From assembly GCA_964057225.1 (NCBI GenBank), contig OZ059897.1, positions 2,728,001 through 2,792,000 of the forward strand: a stretch of 64,000 bases of DNA, in the 5' to 3' direction. Below, one piece after another: positions 52,296-64,000 of this stretch. The notes beneath the pieces were generated by a model that saw nothing but the letters and a program-made list of their open reading frames with translations, ran no database searches and was not told where the DNA came from. The stretch's first letter is position 1. Each line of letters opens with the position of its first letter. The stretch is from Auanema rhodensis. Its lineage: Eukaryota; Nematoda; Chromadorea; Rhabditida; Rhabditidae. The translations under genes and the position numbers were made by a program.

Positions 52296-54059
52296 TTGAA
52301 AAAAGAAATCTAAAAACATCTACTTTTTGTGAAATTATTTAGAAATTTTTCGGGAAACTTTTTGTCACAATGTTTTTGGAAGCAATGTTAAGTGTACATG
52401 GGAACTCAACACACACTAATGCATTATTTTTCAAACGATCATAACTAATTTTTGTATTAAGCTTTTCTCAATGTAGTATAGTGCAGTCGATGCGGATTTT
52501 TAAGCTGCGTTGATCTGTGTTATCAGATTTGAGTTAGCTTAAAAATGCACCGAGATATCAACTGATATATGTTCACACTTATATCCTCGATTTTCACCCT
52601 GAAGAATTAATTTTTTCGTTAAATAACATTGTCCATCGTCTTTGCCTTGAAAAAAGAAATCTAAAAACATCTACTTTTTGTGAAATTATTTCGAAATTTT
52701 TCGGGAAAATTTTTGTCACAATGTTTTTGGAAGCAATGTTAAGTGTACATTGGAACTCAACACACACTAATGCATTATTTTTCAAACGATCATAACTAAT
52801 TTTTGTATTAAGCTTTTCTCAATGTAGTATAGTGCAGTCGATGCGGATTTTTAAGCTGCGTCGATCTGTGTTATCAGATTTGCGCTAGCTTAAAAATGCT
52901 CCGAGATATCAACTTATATAAGTTCACACTTATATCCTCGATTTTCACCCTGAAGAATTAATTTTTTCGTTGAATAACATTGTCGATCGTCTTTGCCTTG
53001 AAAAAAGGAATCTAAAAACATTTACTTTTTGTGAAATTATTCAGAAATTTTTCGGGAAAATTTTTGTCAAAATGTTTTTGGAAGCAATGTTGAGTGTACA
53101 TGGGAACTCAACATACACTAATGCATTATTTTTCAAACGATCATAACTAATTTTTGTATAGAGCGTTTCTCAATGTAGTATAGTGCATTTGATGCGGATT
53201 TTTAAGCTGCGTCGATCTGTGTTATCAGATTTGAGTTAGCTTAAAAATGCACCGAGATATCAACTGATATAGGTTCACACTTATATCCTCGATTTTCACC
53301 CTGAAGAATTAATTTTTTCGTTGAATAACATTGTCCATCGTCTTTGCCTTGAAAAAAGAAATCTAAAAACTCCTACTTTTTGTGAAATTATTTAGAAATT
53401 TTTCGGGAAAATTTTTGTCAAAATGTTTTTGGAAGCAATGTTGAGTGTACATGGGAACTCAACATACACTAATGCATTATTTTTCAAACGATCATAACTA
53501 ATTTTTGTATAGAGCGTTTCTCATTGTAGTATAGTGCATTCGATGCGGATTTTTAAGCTGCGTCGATCTGTGTTATCAGATTTGCGCTAGCTTAAAAATG
53601 CTCCGAGATAACAACTTATATATGTTCACACTTATTTCCTCGATTTTCACCCTGAAGAATTAATTTTTTCGTTGAATAACATTGTCCATCGTCTTTGCCT
53701 TGAAAAAAGAAATCTAAAAACTCCTACTTTTTGTGAAATTATTTAGAAATTTTTCGGGAAAATTTTTGTCAAAATGTTTTTGGAAGCAATGTTGAGTGTA
53801 CATGGGAACTCAACATACACTAATGCATTATTTTTCAAACGATCATAACTAATTTTTGTATTAAGCTTTTCTCAATGTAGTATAGTGCAGTCGATGCGGA
53901 TTTTTAAGCTGCGTCGATCTGTGTTATCAGATTTGCGCTAGCTTAAAAATGCTCCGAGATATCAACTTATATAAGTTCACACTTATATCCTCGATTTTCA
54001 CCCTGAAGAATTAATTTTTTCGTTGAATAACATTGTCGATCGTCTTTGCCTTGAAAAAA

Positions 54060-55927
54060 GAAATCTAAAAACTCCTACTTTTTGTGAAATTATTTAGAAA
54101 TTTTTCGGGAAAATTTTTGTCAAAATGTTTTTGGAAGCAATGTTGAGTGTACATGGGAACTCAACATACACTAATGCATTATTTTTCAAACGATCATAAC
54201 TAATTTTTGTATAGAGCGTTTCTCATTGTAGTATAGTGCATTCGATGCGGATTTTTAAGCTGCGTCGATCTGTGTTATCAGATTTGCGCTAGCTTAAAAA
54301 TGCTCCGAGATAACAACTTATATAAGTTCACACTTATTTCCTCGATTTTCACCCTGAAGAATTAATTTTTTCGTTGAATAACATTGTCCATCGTCTTTGC
54401 CTTGAAAAAAGAAATCTAAAAACTCCTACTTTTTGTGAAATTATTTAGAAATTTTTCGGGAAAATTTTTGTCAAAATGTTTTTGGAAGCAATGTTGAGTG
54501 TACATGGGAACTCAACATACACTAATGCATTATTTTTCAAACGATCATAACTAATTTTTGTATAGAGCGTTTCTCAATGTAGTATAGTGCATTCGATGCG
54601 GATTTTTAAGCTGCGTTGATCTGTGTTATCAGATTTGCGCTAGCTTAAAAATGCTCCGAGATATCAACTTATATAAGTTCACACTTATATCCTCGATTTT
54701 CACCCTGAAGAATTAATTTTTTCGTTGAATAACATTGTCCATCGTCTTTGCCTTGAAAAAAGAAATCTAAAAACATCTACTTTTTGTGAAATTATTTAGA
54801 AATTTTTCGGGAAAATTTTTGTCACAATGTTTTTGGAAGCAATGTTGAGTGTACATGGGAACTCAGCATACACTAATGCATTATTTTTCAAACGATCATA
54901 ACTAATTTTTGTATAGAGCGTTTTTCAATGTAGTATAGCGCATTCGATGCGGATTTTTAAGCTGCGTCGATCTGTGTTATCAGATTTGAGGTAGCTTAAA
55001 AATGCACCGAGATATCAACTGATATATGTTCACACTTATATCCTCAATTTTCACCCTGAAGAAATGATTTTTTCGTTGAAAAACATTGTCCATCGTATTT
55101 GTCTTGAAAAAAGGAATCTAAAAACATCTACTTTTTGTGAAATTATTTAGAAATTTTTCGGGAAAATTTTTGTCAAAATGTTTTTGGAAGCAATGTTGAG
55201 TGCACATGGGAACTCAACATACACTAATGCATTATTTTTCAAACGATCATAACTAATTTTTGTATAGAGCGTTTCTCAATGTCGTATAGTGCATTCGATG
55301 AGAATTTTTAAGCTGCGTTGATCTGTGTTATCTGATTTGAGTTAACTTAAAAATGCACCGAGATATCAACTGATATAGGTTCACACTTATATCCTCGATT
55401 TTCACCCTGAAGAAATGATTTTTTCGTTGAAAAACATTGTCCATCGTCTTCGTCTTGAAAAAAGGAATCTAAAAACATCTACTTTTTGTGAAATTATTCA
55501 GAAATTTTTCGGGAAAATTTTTGTCAAAATGTTTTTGGAAGCAATGTTGAGTGTACATGGGAACTCAACATACACTAATGCATTATTTTTCAAACGATCA
55601 TAACTAATTTTTGTATGGAGCGTTTCTCAATGTAGTATAGTGCATTCGATGCGGATTTTTAAGCTGCGTTGATCTGTGTTATCAGATTTGAGTTAGCTTA
55701 AAAATGCACCGAGATATCAACTGATATATGTTCACACTTATATCCTCGATTTTCACCCTGAAGAAATGATTTTTTCGTTGAATAACATTGTCCATCGTCT
55801 TCGTCTTGAAAAAAGGAATCTAAAAACATCTACTTTTTGTGAAATTATTTAGAAATTTTTCGGGAAAATTTTTGTCAAAATGTTTTTGGAAGCAATGTTG
55901 AGTGTACATGGGAACTCAACACACACT
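54060..55927 (+). repeat. Block D11, copy 1 (matches 62133-64000)
   Basis: The unit order from 54060 recurs at an offset of 8073 bp (23 units) and runs into the right edge of the window. Shared markers are 'gtttttcaatgtagtatagcg' in part, and 'gtatttgtcttg' (55095 and 63168). Private changes are 'gatgagaattt' near 55297 here and 'gatgcgatttttt' near 63370 in the other copy. Confidence 0.88.
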
Positions 55928-56600
55928 AATGCATTATTTTTCAAACGATCATAACTAATTTTTGTATTAAGCTTTTCTCAATGTAGTATAGTGCAGTCGA
56001 TGCGGATTTTTAAGCTGCGTCGATCTGTGTTATCAGATTTGCGCTAGCTTAAAAATGCTCCGAGATATCAACTTATATAAGTTCACACTTATATCCTCGA
56101 TTTTCACCCTGATGAATTAATTTTTTCGTTGAATAACATTGTCGATCGTCTTTGCCTTGAAAAAAGGAATCTAAAAACATTTACTTTTTGTGAAATTATT
56201 TAGAAATTTTTCGGGAAACTTTTTGTCAAAATGTTTTTGGAAGCAATGTTGAGTGTACATGGGAACTCAACATACACTAATGCATTATTTTTCAAACGAT
56301 CATAACTAATTTTTGTATGGAGCGTTTCTCAATGTAGTATAGTGCATTCGATGCGGATTTTTAAGCTGCGTTGATCTGTGTTATCAGATTTGAGTTAGCT
56401 TAAAAATGAACCGAGATATCAACTGATATATGTTCACACTTATATCCTCGATTTTCACCCTGAAGAATTAAATTTTTCGTTGAATAACATTGTCCATCGT
56501 CTTTGCCTTGAAAAAAGAAATCTAAAAACATCTACTTTTTGTGAAATTATTTAGAAATTTTTCGGGAAAATTTTTGTCACAATGTTTTTGGAAGCAATGT
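55900..56600 (+). repeat. Three-unit block D9, copy 1
   Basis: It matches 56953-57653 at an offset of 1053 bp. Private shared markers are 'accctgatgaatta' (56106 and 57159) and 'attaaatttttcg' (56467 and 57520). A private change here is 'aaaatgaaccgag' near 56405. Confidence 0.9.
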
Positions 56601-56952
56601 TGAGTGCACATGGGAACTCAACATACACTAATGCATTATTTTTCAAACGATCATAACTAATTTTTGTATAGAGCGTTTCTCAATGTCGTATAGTGCATTC
56701 GATGCGAATTTTTAAGCTGCGTTGATCTGTGTTATCTGATTTGAGTTAACTTAAAAATGCACCGAGATATCAACTGATATAGGTTCACACTTATATCCTC
56801 GATTTTCACCCTGAAGAAATGATTTTTTCGTTGAAAAACATTGTCCATCGTCTTTGTCTTGAAAAAAGGAATCTAAAAACATCTACTTTTTGTGAAATTA
56901 TTCAGAAATTTTTCGGGAAAATTTTTGTCAAAATGTTTTTGGAAGCAATGTT

Positions 56953-57653
56953 GAGTGTACATGGGAACTCAACACACACTAATGCATTATTTTTCAAACG
57001 ATCATAACTAATTTTTGTATTAAGCTTTTCTCAATGTAGTATAGTGCAGTCGATGCGGATTTTTAAGCTGCGTCGATCTGTGTTATCAGATTTGCGCTAG
57101 CTTAAAAATGCTCCGAGATATCAACTTATATAAGTTCACACTTATATCCTCGATTTTCACCCTGATGAATTAATTTTTTCGTTGAATAACATTGTCGATC
57201 GTCTTTGCCTTGAAAAAAGGAATCTAAAAACATTTACTTTTTGTGAAATTATTTAGAAATTTTTCGGGAAACTTTTTGTCAAAATGTTTTTGGAAGCAAT
57301 GTTGAGTGTACATGGGAACTCAACATACACTAATGCATTCTTTTTCAAACGATCATAACTAATTTTTGTATGGAGCGTTTCTCAATGTAGTATAGTGCAT
57401 TCGATGCGGATTTTTAAGCTGCGTTGATCTGTGTTATCAGATTTGAGTTAGCTTAAAAATGCACCGAGATATCAACTGATATATGTTCACACTTATATCC
57501 TCGATTTTCACCCTGAAGAATTAAATTTTTCGTTGAATAACATTGTCCATCGTCTTTGCCTTGAAAAAAGAAATCTAAAAACATCTACTTTTTGTGAAAT
57601 TATTTAGAAATTTTTCGGGAAAATTTTTGTCACAATGTTTTTGGAAGCAATGT
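56953..57653 (+). repeat. Three-unit block D9, copy 2
   Basis: A copy of 55900-56600. A private change near 57340 ('gcattcttttt') disrupts the otherwise nearly constant taatgcatta palindrome. Confidence 0.9.
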
Positions 57654-58084
57654 TAAGTGTACATGGGAACTCAACACACACTAATGCATTATTTTTCAAA
57701 CGATCATAACTAATTTTTGTATTAAGCTTTTCTCAATGTAGTATAGTGCAGTCGATGCGGATTTTTAAGCTGCGTTGATCTGTGTTATCAGATTTGAGTT
57801 AGCTTAAAAATGCACCGAGATATCAACTGATATATGTTCACACTTATATCCTCGATTTTCACCCTGAAGAAATGATTTTTTCGTTGAAAAACATTGTCCA
57901 TCGTATTCGTCTTGAAAAAAGGAATCTAAAAACATCTACTTTTTGTGAAATTATTTAGAAATTTTTCGGGAAAATTTTTGTCAAAATGTTTTTGGAAGCA
58001 ATGTTGAGTGTACATGGGAACTCAACATACACTAATGCATTATTTTTCAAACGATCATAACTAATTTTTGTATAGAGCGTTTCT

Positions 58085-60190
58085 TAATGTAGTATAGTGC
58101 ATTCGATGCGGATTTTTAAGCTGCGTCGATCTGTGATATCAGATTTGAGTTAACTTAAAAATGCACCGAGATATCAACTGATATATGTTCACACTTATAT
58201 CCTCGATTTTCACCCTGAAGAATTAATTTTTTCGTTAAATAACATTGTCCATCGTCTTTGCCTTGAAAAAAGAAATCTAAAAACATCTACTTTTTGTGAA
58301 ATTATTTAGAAATTTTTCGGGAAACTTTTTGTCACAATGTTTTTGGAAGCAATGTTAAGTGTACATGGGAACTCAACACACACTAATGCATTATTTTTCA
58401 AACGATCATAACTAATTTTTGTATTAAGCTTTTCTCAATGTAGTATAGTGCAGTCGATGCGGATTTTTAAGCTGCGTTGATCTGTGTTATCAGATTTGAG
58501 TTAGCTTAAAAATGCACCGAGATATCAACTGATATATGTTCACACTTATATCCTCGATTTTCACCCTGAAGAATTAATTTTTTCGTTAAATAACATTGTC
58601 CATCGTCTTTGCCTTGAAAAAAGAAATCTAAAAACATCTACTTTTTGTGAAATTATTTCGAAATTTTTCGGGAAAATTTTTGTCACAATGTTTTTGGAAG
58701 CAATGTTAAGTGTACATTGGAACTCAACACACACTAATGCATTATTTTTCAAACGATCATAACTAATTTTTGTATTAAGCTTTTCTCAATGTAGTATAGT
58801 GCAGTCGATGCGGATTTTTAAGCTGCGTCGATCTGTGTTATCAGATTTGCGCTAGCTTAAAAATGCTCCGAGATATCAACTTATATAAGTTCACACTTAT
58901 ATCCTCGATTTTCACCCTGAAGAATTAATTTTTTCGTTGAATAACATTGTCGATCGTCTTTGCCTTGAAAAAAGGAATCTAAAAACATTTACTTTTTGTG
59001 AAATTATTCAGAAATTTTTCGGGAAAATTTTTGTCAAAATGTTTTTGGAAGCAATGTTGAGTGTACATGGGAACTCAACATACACTAATGCATTATTTTT
59101 CAAACGATCATAACTAATTTTTGTATAGAGCGTTTCTCAATGTAGTATAGTGCATTCGATGCGGATTTTTAAGCTGCGTCGATCTGTGTTATCAGATTTG
59201 CGCTAGCTTAAAAATGCTCCGAGATAACAACTTATATATGTTCACACTTATTTCCTCGATTTTCACCCTGAAGAATTAATTTTTTCGTTGAATAACATTG
59301 TCCATCGTCTTTGCCTTGAAAAAAGAAATCTAAAAACTCCTACTTTTTGTGAAATTATTTAGAAATTTTTCGGGAAAATTTTTGTCAAAATGTTTTTGGA
59401 AGCAATGTTGAGTGTACATGGGAACTCAACATACACTAATGCATTATTTTTCAAACGATCATAACTAATTTTTGTATTAAGCTTTTCTCAATGTAGTATA
59501 GTGCAGTCGATGCGGATTTTTAAGCTGCGTCGATCTGTGTTATCAGATTTGCGCTAGCTTAAAAATGCTCCGAGATATCAACTTATATAAGTTCACACTT
59601 ATATCCTCGATTTTCACCCTGAAGAATTAATTTTTTCGTTGAATAACATTGTCGATCGTCTTTGCCTTGAAAAAAGGAATCTAAAAACATTTACTTTTTG
59701 TGAAATTATTCAGAAATTTTTCGGGAAAATTTTTGTCAAAATGTTTTTGGAAGCAATGTTGAGTGTACATGGGAACTCAACATACACTAATGCATTATTT
59801 TTCAAACGATCATAACTAATTTTTGTATAGAGCGTTTCTCAATGTAGTGTAGTGCATTTGATGCGGATTTTTAAGCTGCGTCGATCTGTGTTATCAGATT
59901 TGAGTTAGCTTAAAAATGCACCGAGATATCAACTGATATAGGTTCACACTTATATCCTCGATTTTCACCCTGAAGAATTAATTTTTTCGTTGAATAACAT
60001 TGTCCATCGTCTTTGCCTTGAAAAAAGAAATCTAAAAACTCCTACTTTTTGTGAAATTATTTAGAAATTTTTCGGGAAAATTTTTGTCAAAATGTTTTTG
60101 GAAGCAATGTTGAGTGTACATGGGAACTCAACATACACTAATGCATTATTTTTCAAACGATCATAACTAATTTTTGTATAGAGCGTTTCT
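58085..60190 (+). repeat. Six-unit tandem block D10, copy 1 (2106 bp)
   Basis: It is repeated directly at 60191-62296. Shared private markers are 'atttcgaaatt' with 'gtacattggaac' (58660-58720 and 60766-60826), 'tagtgtagtgcatttgatg' (59845 and 61951) and 'gataacaacttatatatg'. An older relative of its first part lies at 52256-53659, which shares 'atttcgaaatt', 'gtacattggaac' and 'catttgatg' but not the 'tagtgtag' change. Confidence 0.92.
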
Positions 60191-62296
60191 TAATGTAGTA
60201 TAGTGCATTCGATGCGGATTTTTAAGCTGCGTCGATCTGTGATATCAGATTTGAGTTAACTTAAAAATGCACCGAGATATCAACTGATATATGTTCACAC
60301 TTATATCCTCGATTTTCACCCTGAAGAATTAATTTTTTCGTTAAATAACATTGTCCATCGTCTTTGCCTTGAAAAAAGAAATCTAAAAACATCTACTTTT
60401 TGTGAAATTATTTAGAAATTTTTCGGGAAACTTTTTGTCACAATGTTTTTGGAAGCAATGTTAAGTGTACATGGGAACTCAACACACACTAATGCATTAT
60501 TTTTCAAACGATCATAACTAATTTTTGTATTAAGCTTTTCTCAATGTAGTATAGTGCAGTCGATGCGGATTTTTAAGCTGCGTTGATCTGTGTTATCAGA
60601 TTTGAGTTAGCTTAAAAATGCACCGAGATATCAACTGATATATGTTCACACTTATATCCTCGATTTTCACCCTGAAGAATTAATTTTTTCGTTAAATAAC
60701 ATTGTCCATCGTCTTTGCCTTGAAAAAAGAAATCTAAAAACATCTACTTTTTGTGAAATTATTTCGAAATTTTTCGGGAAAATTTTTGTCACAATGTTTT
60801 TGGAAGCAATGTTAAGTGTACATTGGAACTCAACACACACTAATGCATTATTTTTCAAACGATCATAACTAATTTTTGTATTAAGCTTTTCTCAATGTAG
60901 TATAGTGCAGTCGATGCGGATTTTTAAGCTGCGTCGATCTGTGTTATCAGATTTGCGCTAGCTTAAAAATGCTCCGAGATATCAACTTATATAAGTTCAC
61001 ACTTATATCCTCGATTTTCACCCTGAAGAATTAATTTTTTCGTTGAATAACATTGTCGATCGTCTTTGCCTTGAAAAAAGGAATCTAAAAACATTTACTT
61101 TTTGTGAAATTATTCAGAAATTTTTCGGGAAAATTTTTGTCAAAATGTTTTTGGAAGCAATGTTGAGTGTACATGGGAACTCAACATACACTAATGCATT
61201 ATTTTTCAAACGATCATAACTAATTTTTGTATAGAGCGTTTCTCAATGTAGTATAGTGCATTCGATGCGGATTTTTAAGCTGCGTCGATCTGTGTTATCA
61301 GATTTGCGCTAGCTTAAAAATGCTCCGAGATAACAACTTATATATGTTCACACTTATTTCCTCGATTTTCACCCTGAAGAATTAATTTTTTCGTTGAATA
61401 ACATTGTCCATCGTCTTTGCCTTGAAAAAAGAAATCTAAAAACTCCTACTTTTTGTGAAATTATTTAGAAATTTTTCGGGAAAATTTTTGTCAAAATGTT
61501 TTTGGAAGCAATGTTGAGTGTACATGGGAACTCAACATACACTAATGCATTATTTTTCAAACGATCATAACTAATTTTTGTATTAAGCTTTTCTCAATGT
61601 AGTATAGTGCAGTCGATGCGGATTTTTAAGCTGCGTCGATCTGTGTTATCAGATTTGCGCTAGCTTAAAAATGCTCCGAGATATCAACTTATATAAGTTC
61701 ACACTTATATCCTCGATTTTCACCCTGAAGAATTAATTTTTTCGTTGAATAACATTGTCGATCGTCTTTGCCTTGAAAAAAGGAATCTAAAAACATTTAC
61801 TTTTTGTGAAATTATTCAGAAATTTTTCGGGAAAATTTTTGTCAAAATGTTTTTGGAAGCAATGTTGAGTGTACATGGGAACTCAACATACACTAATGCA
61901 TTATTTTTCAAACGATCATAACTAATTTTTGTATAGAGCGTTTCTCAATGTAGTGTAGTGCATTTGATGCGGATTTTTAAGCTGCGTCGATCTGTGTTAT
62001 CAGATTTGAGTTAGCTTAAAAATGCACCGAGATATCAACTGATATAGGTTCACACTTATATCCTCGATTTTCACCCTGAAGAATTAATTTTTTCGTTGAA
62101 TAACATTGTCCATCGTCTTTGCCTTGAAAAAAGAAATCTAAAAACTCCTACTTTTTGTGAAATTATTTAGAAATTTTTCGGGAAAATTTTTGTCAAAATG
62201 TTTTTGGAAGCAATGTTGAGTGTACATGGGAACTCAACATACACTAATGCATTATTTTTCAAACGATCATAACTAATTTTTGTATAGAGCGTTTCT
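60191..62296 (+). repeat. Six-unit tandem block D10, copy 2 (2106 bp)
   Basis: A direct copy of 58085-60190. The junction falls at about 60190, where copy 1 starts with 'cttaatg' and 'tgatatcag'. Copy 2 ends near 62296, where the sequence changes to 'ctcattg'. Confidence 0.92.
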
Positions 62297-64000
62297 CATT
62301 GTAGTATAGTGCATTCGATGCGGATTTTTAAGCTGCGTCGATCTGTGTTATCAGATTTGCGCTAGCTTAAAAATGCTCCGAGATAACAACTTATATAAGT
62401 TCACACTTATTTCCTCGATTTTCACCCTGAAGAATTAATTTTTTCGTTGAATAACATTGTCCATCGTCTTTGCCTTAAAAAAAGAAATCTAAAAACTCCT
62501 ACTTTTTGTGAAATTATTTAGAAATTTTTCGGGAAAATTTTTGTCAAAATGTTTTTGGAAGCAATGTTGAGTGTACATGGGAACTCAACATACACTAATG
62601 CATTATTTTTCAAACGATCATAACTAATTTTTGTATAGAGCGTTTCTCAATGTAGTATAGTGCATTCGATGCGGATTTTTAAGCTGCGTTGATCTGTGTT
62701 ATCAGATTTGCGCTAGCTTAAAAATGCTCCGAGATATCAACTTATATAAGTTCACACTTATATCCTCGATTTTCACCCTGAAGAATTAATTTTTTCGTTG
62801 AATAACATTGTCCATCGTCTTTGCCTTGAAAAAAGAAATCTAAAAACATCTACTTTTTGTGAAATTATTTAGAAATTTTTCGGGAAAATTTTTGTCACAA
62901 TGTTTTTGGAAGCAATGTTGAGTGTACATGGGAACTCAGCATACACTAATGCATTATTTTTCAAACGATCATAACTAATTTTTGTATAGAGCGTTTTTCA
63001 ATGTAGTATAGCGCATTCGATGCGGATTTTTAAGCTGCGTCGATCTGTGTTATCAGATTTGAGGTAGCTTAAAAATGCACCGAGATATCAACTGATATAT
63101 GTTCACACTTATATCCTCAATTTTCACCCTGAAGAAATGATTTTTTCGTTGAAAAACATTGTCCATCGTATTTGTCTTGAAAAAAGGAATCTAAAAACAT
63201 CTACTTTTTGTGAAATTATTTAGAAATTTTTCGGGAAAATTTTTGTCAAAATGTTTTTGGAAGCAATGTTGAGTGCACATGGGAACTCAACATACACTAA
63301 TGCATTATTTTTCAAACGATCATAACTAATTTTTGTATAGAGCGTTTCTCAATGTCGTATAGTGCATTCGATGCGATTTTTTAAGCTGCGTTGATCTGTG
63401 TTATCTGATTTGAGTTAACTTAAAAATGCACCGAGATATCAACTGATATAGGTTCACACTTATATCCTCGATTTTCACCCTGAAGAAATGATTTTTTCGT
63501 TGAAAAACATTGTCCATCGTCTTCGTCTTGAAAAAAGGAATCTAAAAACATCTACTTTTTGTGAAATTATTCAGAAATTTTTCGGGAAAATTTTTGTCAA
63601 AATGTTTTTGGAAGCAATGTTGAGTGTACATGGGAACTCAACATACACTAATGCATTATTTTTCAAACGATCATAACTAATTTTTGTATGGAGCGTTTCT
63701 CAATGTAGTATAGTGCATTCGATGCGGATTTTTAAGCTGCGTTGATCTGTGTTATCAGATTTGAGTTAGCTTAAAAATGCACCGAGATATCAACTGATAT
63801 ATGTTCACACTTATATCCTCGATTTTCACCCTGAAGAAATGATTTTTTCGTTGAATAACATTGTCCATCGTCTTCGTCTTGAAAAAAGGAATCTAAAAAC
63901 ATCTACTTTTTGTGAAATTATTTAGAAATTTTTCGGGAAAATTTTTGTCAAAATGTTTTTGGAAGCAATGTTGAGTGTACATGGGAACTCAACACACACT
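62133..64000 (+). repeat. Block D11, copy 2, cut by the window edge
   Basis: A copy of 54060-55927 that is still matching when the window ends, so its full length is unknown. It has a private 'gccttaaaaaaag' near 62472. Confidence 0.88.
63839..64000 (+). repeat. Partial satellite unit at the right edge
   Basis: The first 162 bp of a unit, cut by the window edge inside the right arm region of the 9-bp inverted repeat. Its end ('caacacacact') matches the unit at 55766, continuing the 23-unit-distant duplication of this region. The array continues past the right edge. Confidence 0.97.

Larger units (their letters stand above)
1..64000 (+). repeat. 351-bp satellite DNA array, about 182 head-to-tail units
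   Basis: The whole window is a tandem array of one 351-bp unit. Landmarks such as 'accctgaagaa', 'tttttcggga', 'taatgcatta' and 'tttttaagctgcg' recur once per unit at constant spacing from end to end and always in the same direction. Complete units run from 317 to 63838 (181 of them), with partial units at both ends. The most different units I compared differ at about 19 of 351 sites, and many neighbours or distant copies are almost identical. No other sequence interrupts the array. Such arrays are typical of eukaryotic centromeric or pericentromeric heterochromatin, but the location here is inference. I do not recognise the satellite family by name. The unit is 31.6% G+C where counted and does not show CpG depletion. 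Confidence 0.99.

Noticed and set aside
9777-60858. Inverted segments of the array, suggested by open frames on the - strand
   Set aside because: All landmarks read in the + direction in every unit; the minus-strand frames are complements of normally oriented units.
1-64000. CRISPR array
   Set aside because: The repeats are 351 bp, directly abutting, with no unique spacers; this is satellite DNA.
1-64000. tRNA, rRNA, transposon ends or telomeric repeats
   Set aside because: Every stretch is accounted for by the 351-bp unit. No clover-leaf gene, ribosomal sequence, terminal inverted repeat with target duplication, or short telomeric repeat was seen.

Overview
The whole 64 kb window is one uninterrupted head-to-tail array of a single AT-rich satellite DNA. 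The repeat unit is 351 bp. Taking the point just after the conserved 'accctgaagaa' as the unit boundary, the window holds 181 complete units between positions 317 and 63838, a 316-bp partial unit on the left and a 162-bp partial unit on the right. The arithmetic closes exactly: 181 x 351 minus nine single-base deletions equals the observed 63,522 bp. All units lie in the same orientation. I see no protein-coding gene, RNA gene, transposon, CRISPR array, attachment site or origin.

Organism: a tandem satellite on this scale points to a eukaryote and to heterochromatin, probably centromeric or pericentromeric. A representative unit (2761-3111) is 31.6% G+C (53 C, 58 G) with 11 CpG against about 8.8 expected, so CpG is not depleted. 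That suits a genome with little germline CpG methylation, such as many insects and nematodes. An insect is my best guess on general character, but the species cannot be fixed from this sequence.

Layout: units fall into a few families defined by linked variant sites. The two clearest differ over about 95 bp at the end of the unit. One has an NheI-type core (gcgctagct) with 'gctccgag' and a 14-bp palindrome centred on TATATA. The other has gagttagct or gagttaact with 'gcaccgag' and a different palindrome centred on AACT or AGCT. The most different units I compared differ at about 19 of 351 sites (about 5%). Families are arranged in nested, overlapping multi-unit blocks (imperfect higher-order repeats) of 3, 4, 5, 6, 12 and 14 units, best explained by repeated unequal crossing-over. 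The clearest is a 14-unit, 4.9-kb block at 8037-12947 recurring at 19966-24877 with about seven differences. All nine 350-bp units lie left of 23.83 kb; the next 114 units are all exactly 351 bp, so the array has at least two domains of different history.

Other structure: each unit carries a 9-bp inverted repeat with a 10-base loop, a 10-bp palindrome beside it, an 11-bp inverted repeat around a smaller nested one, the family-specific 14-bp palindrome, and a run of A/T tracts that may bend the DNA. Open frames of 62-63 codons recur on both strands, but they are shadows of the repeat and are broken in most copies.
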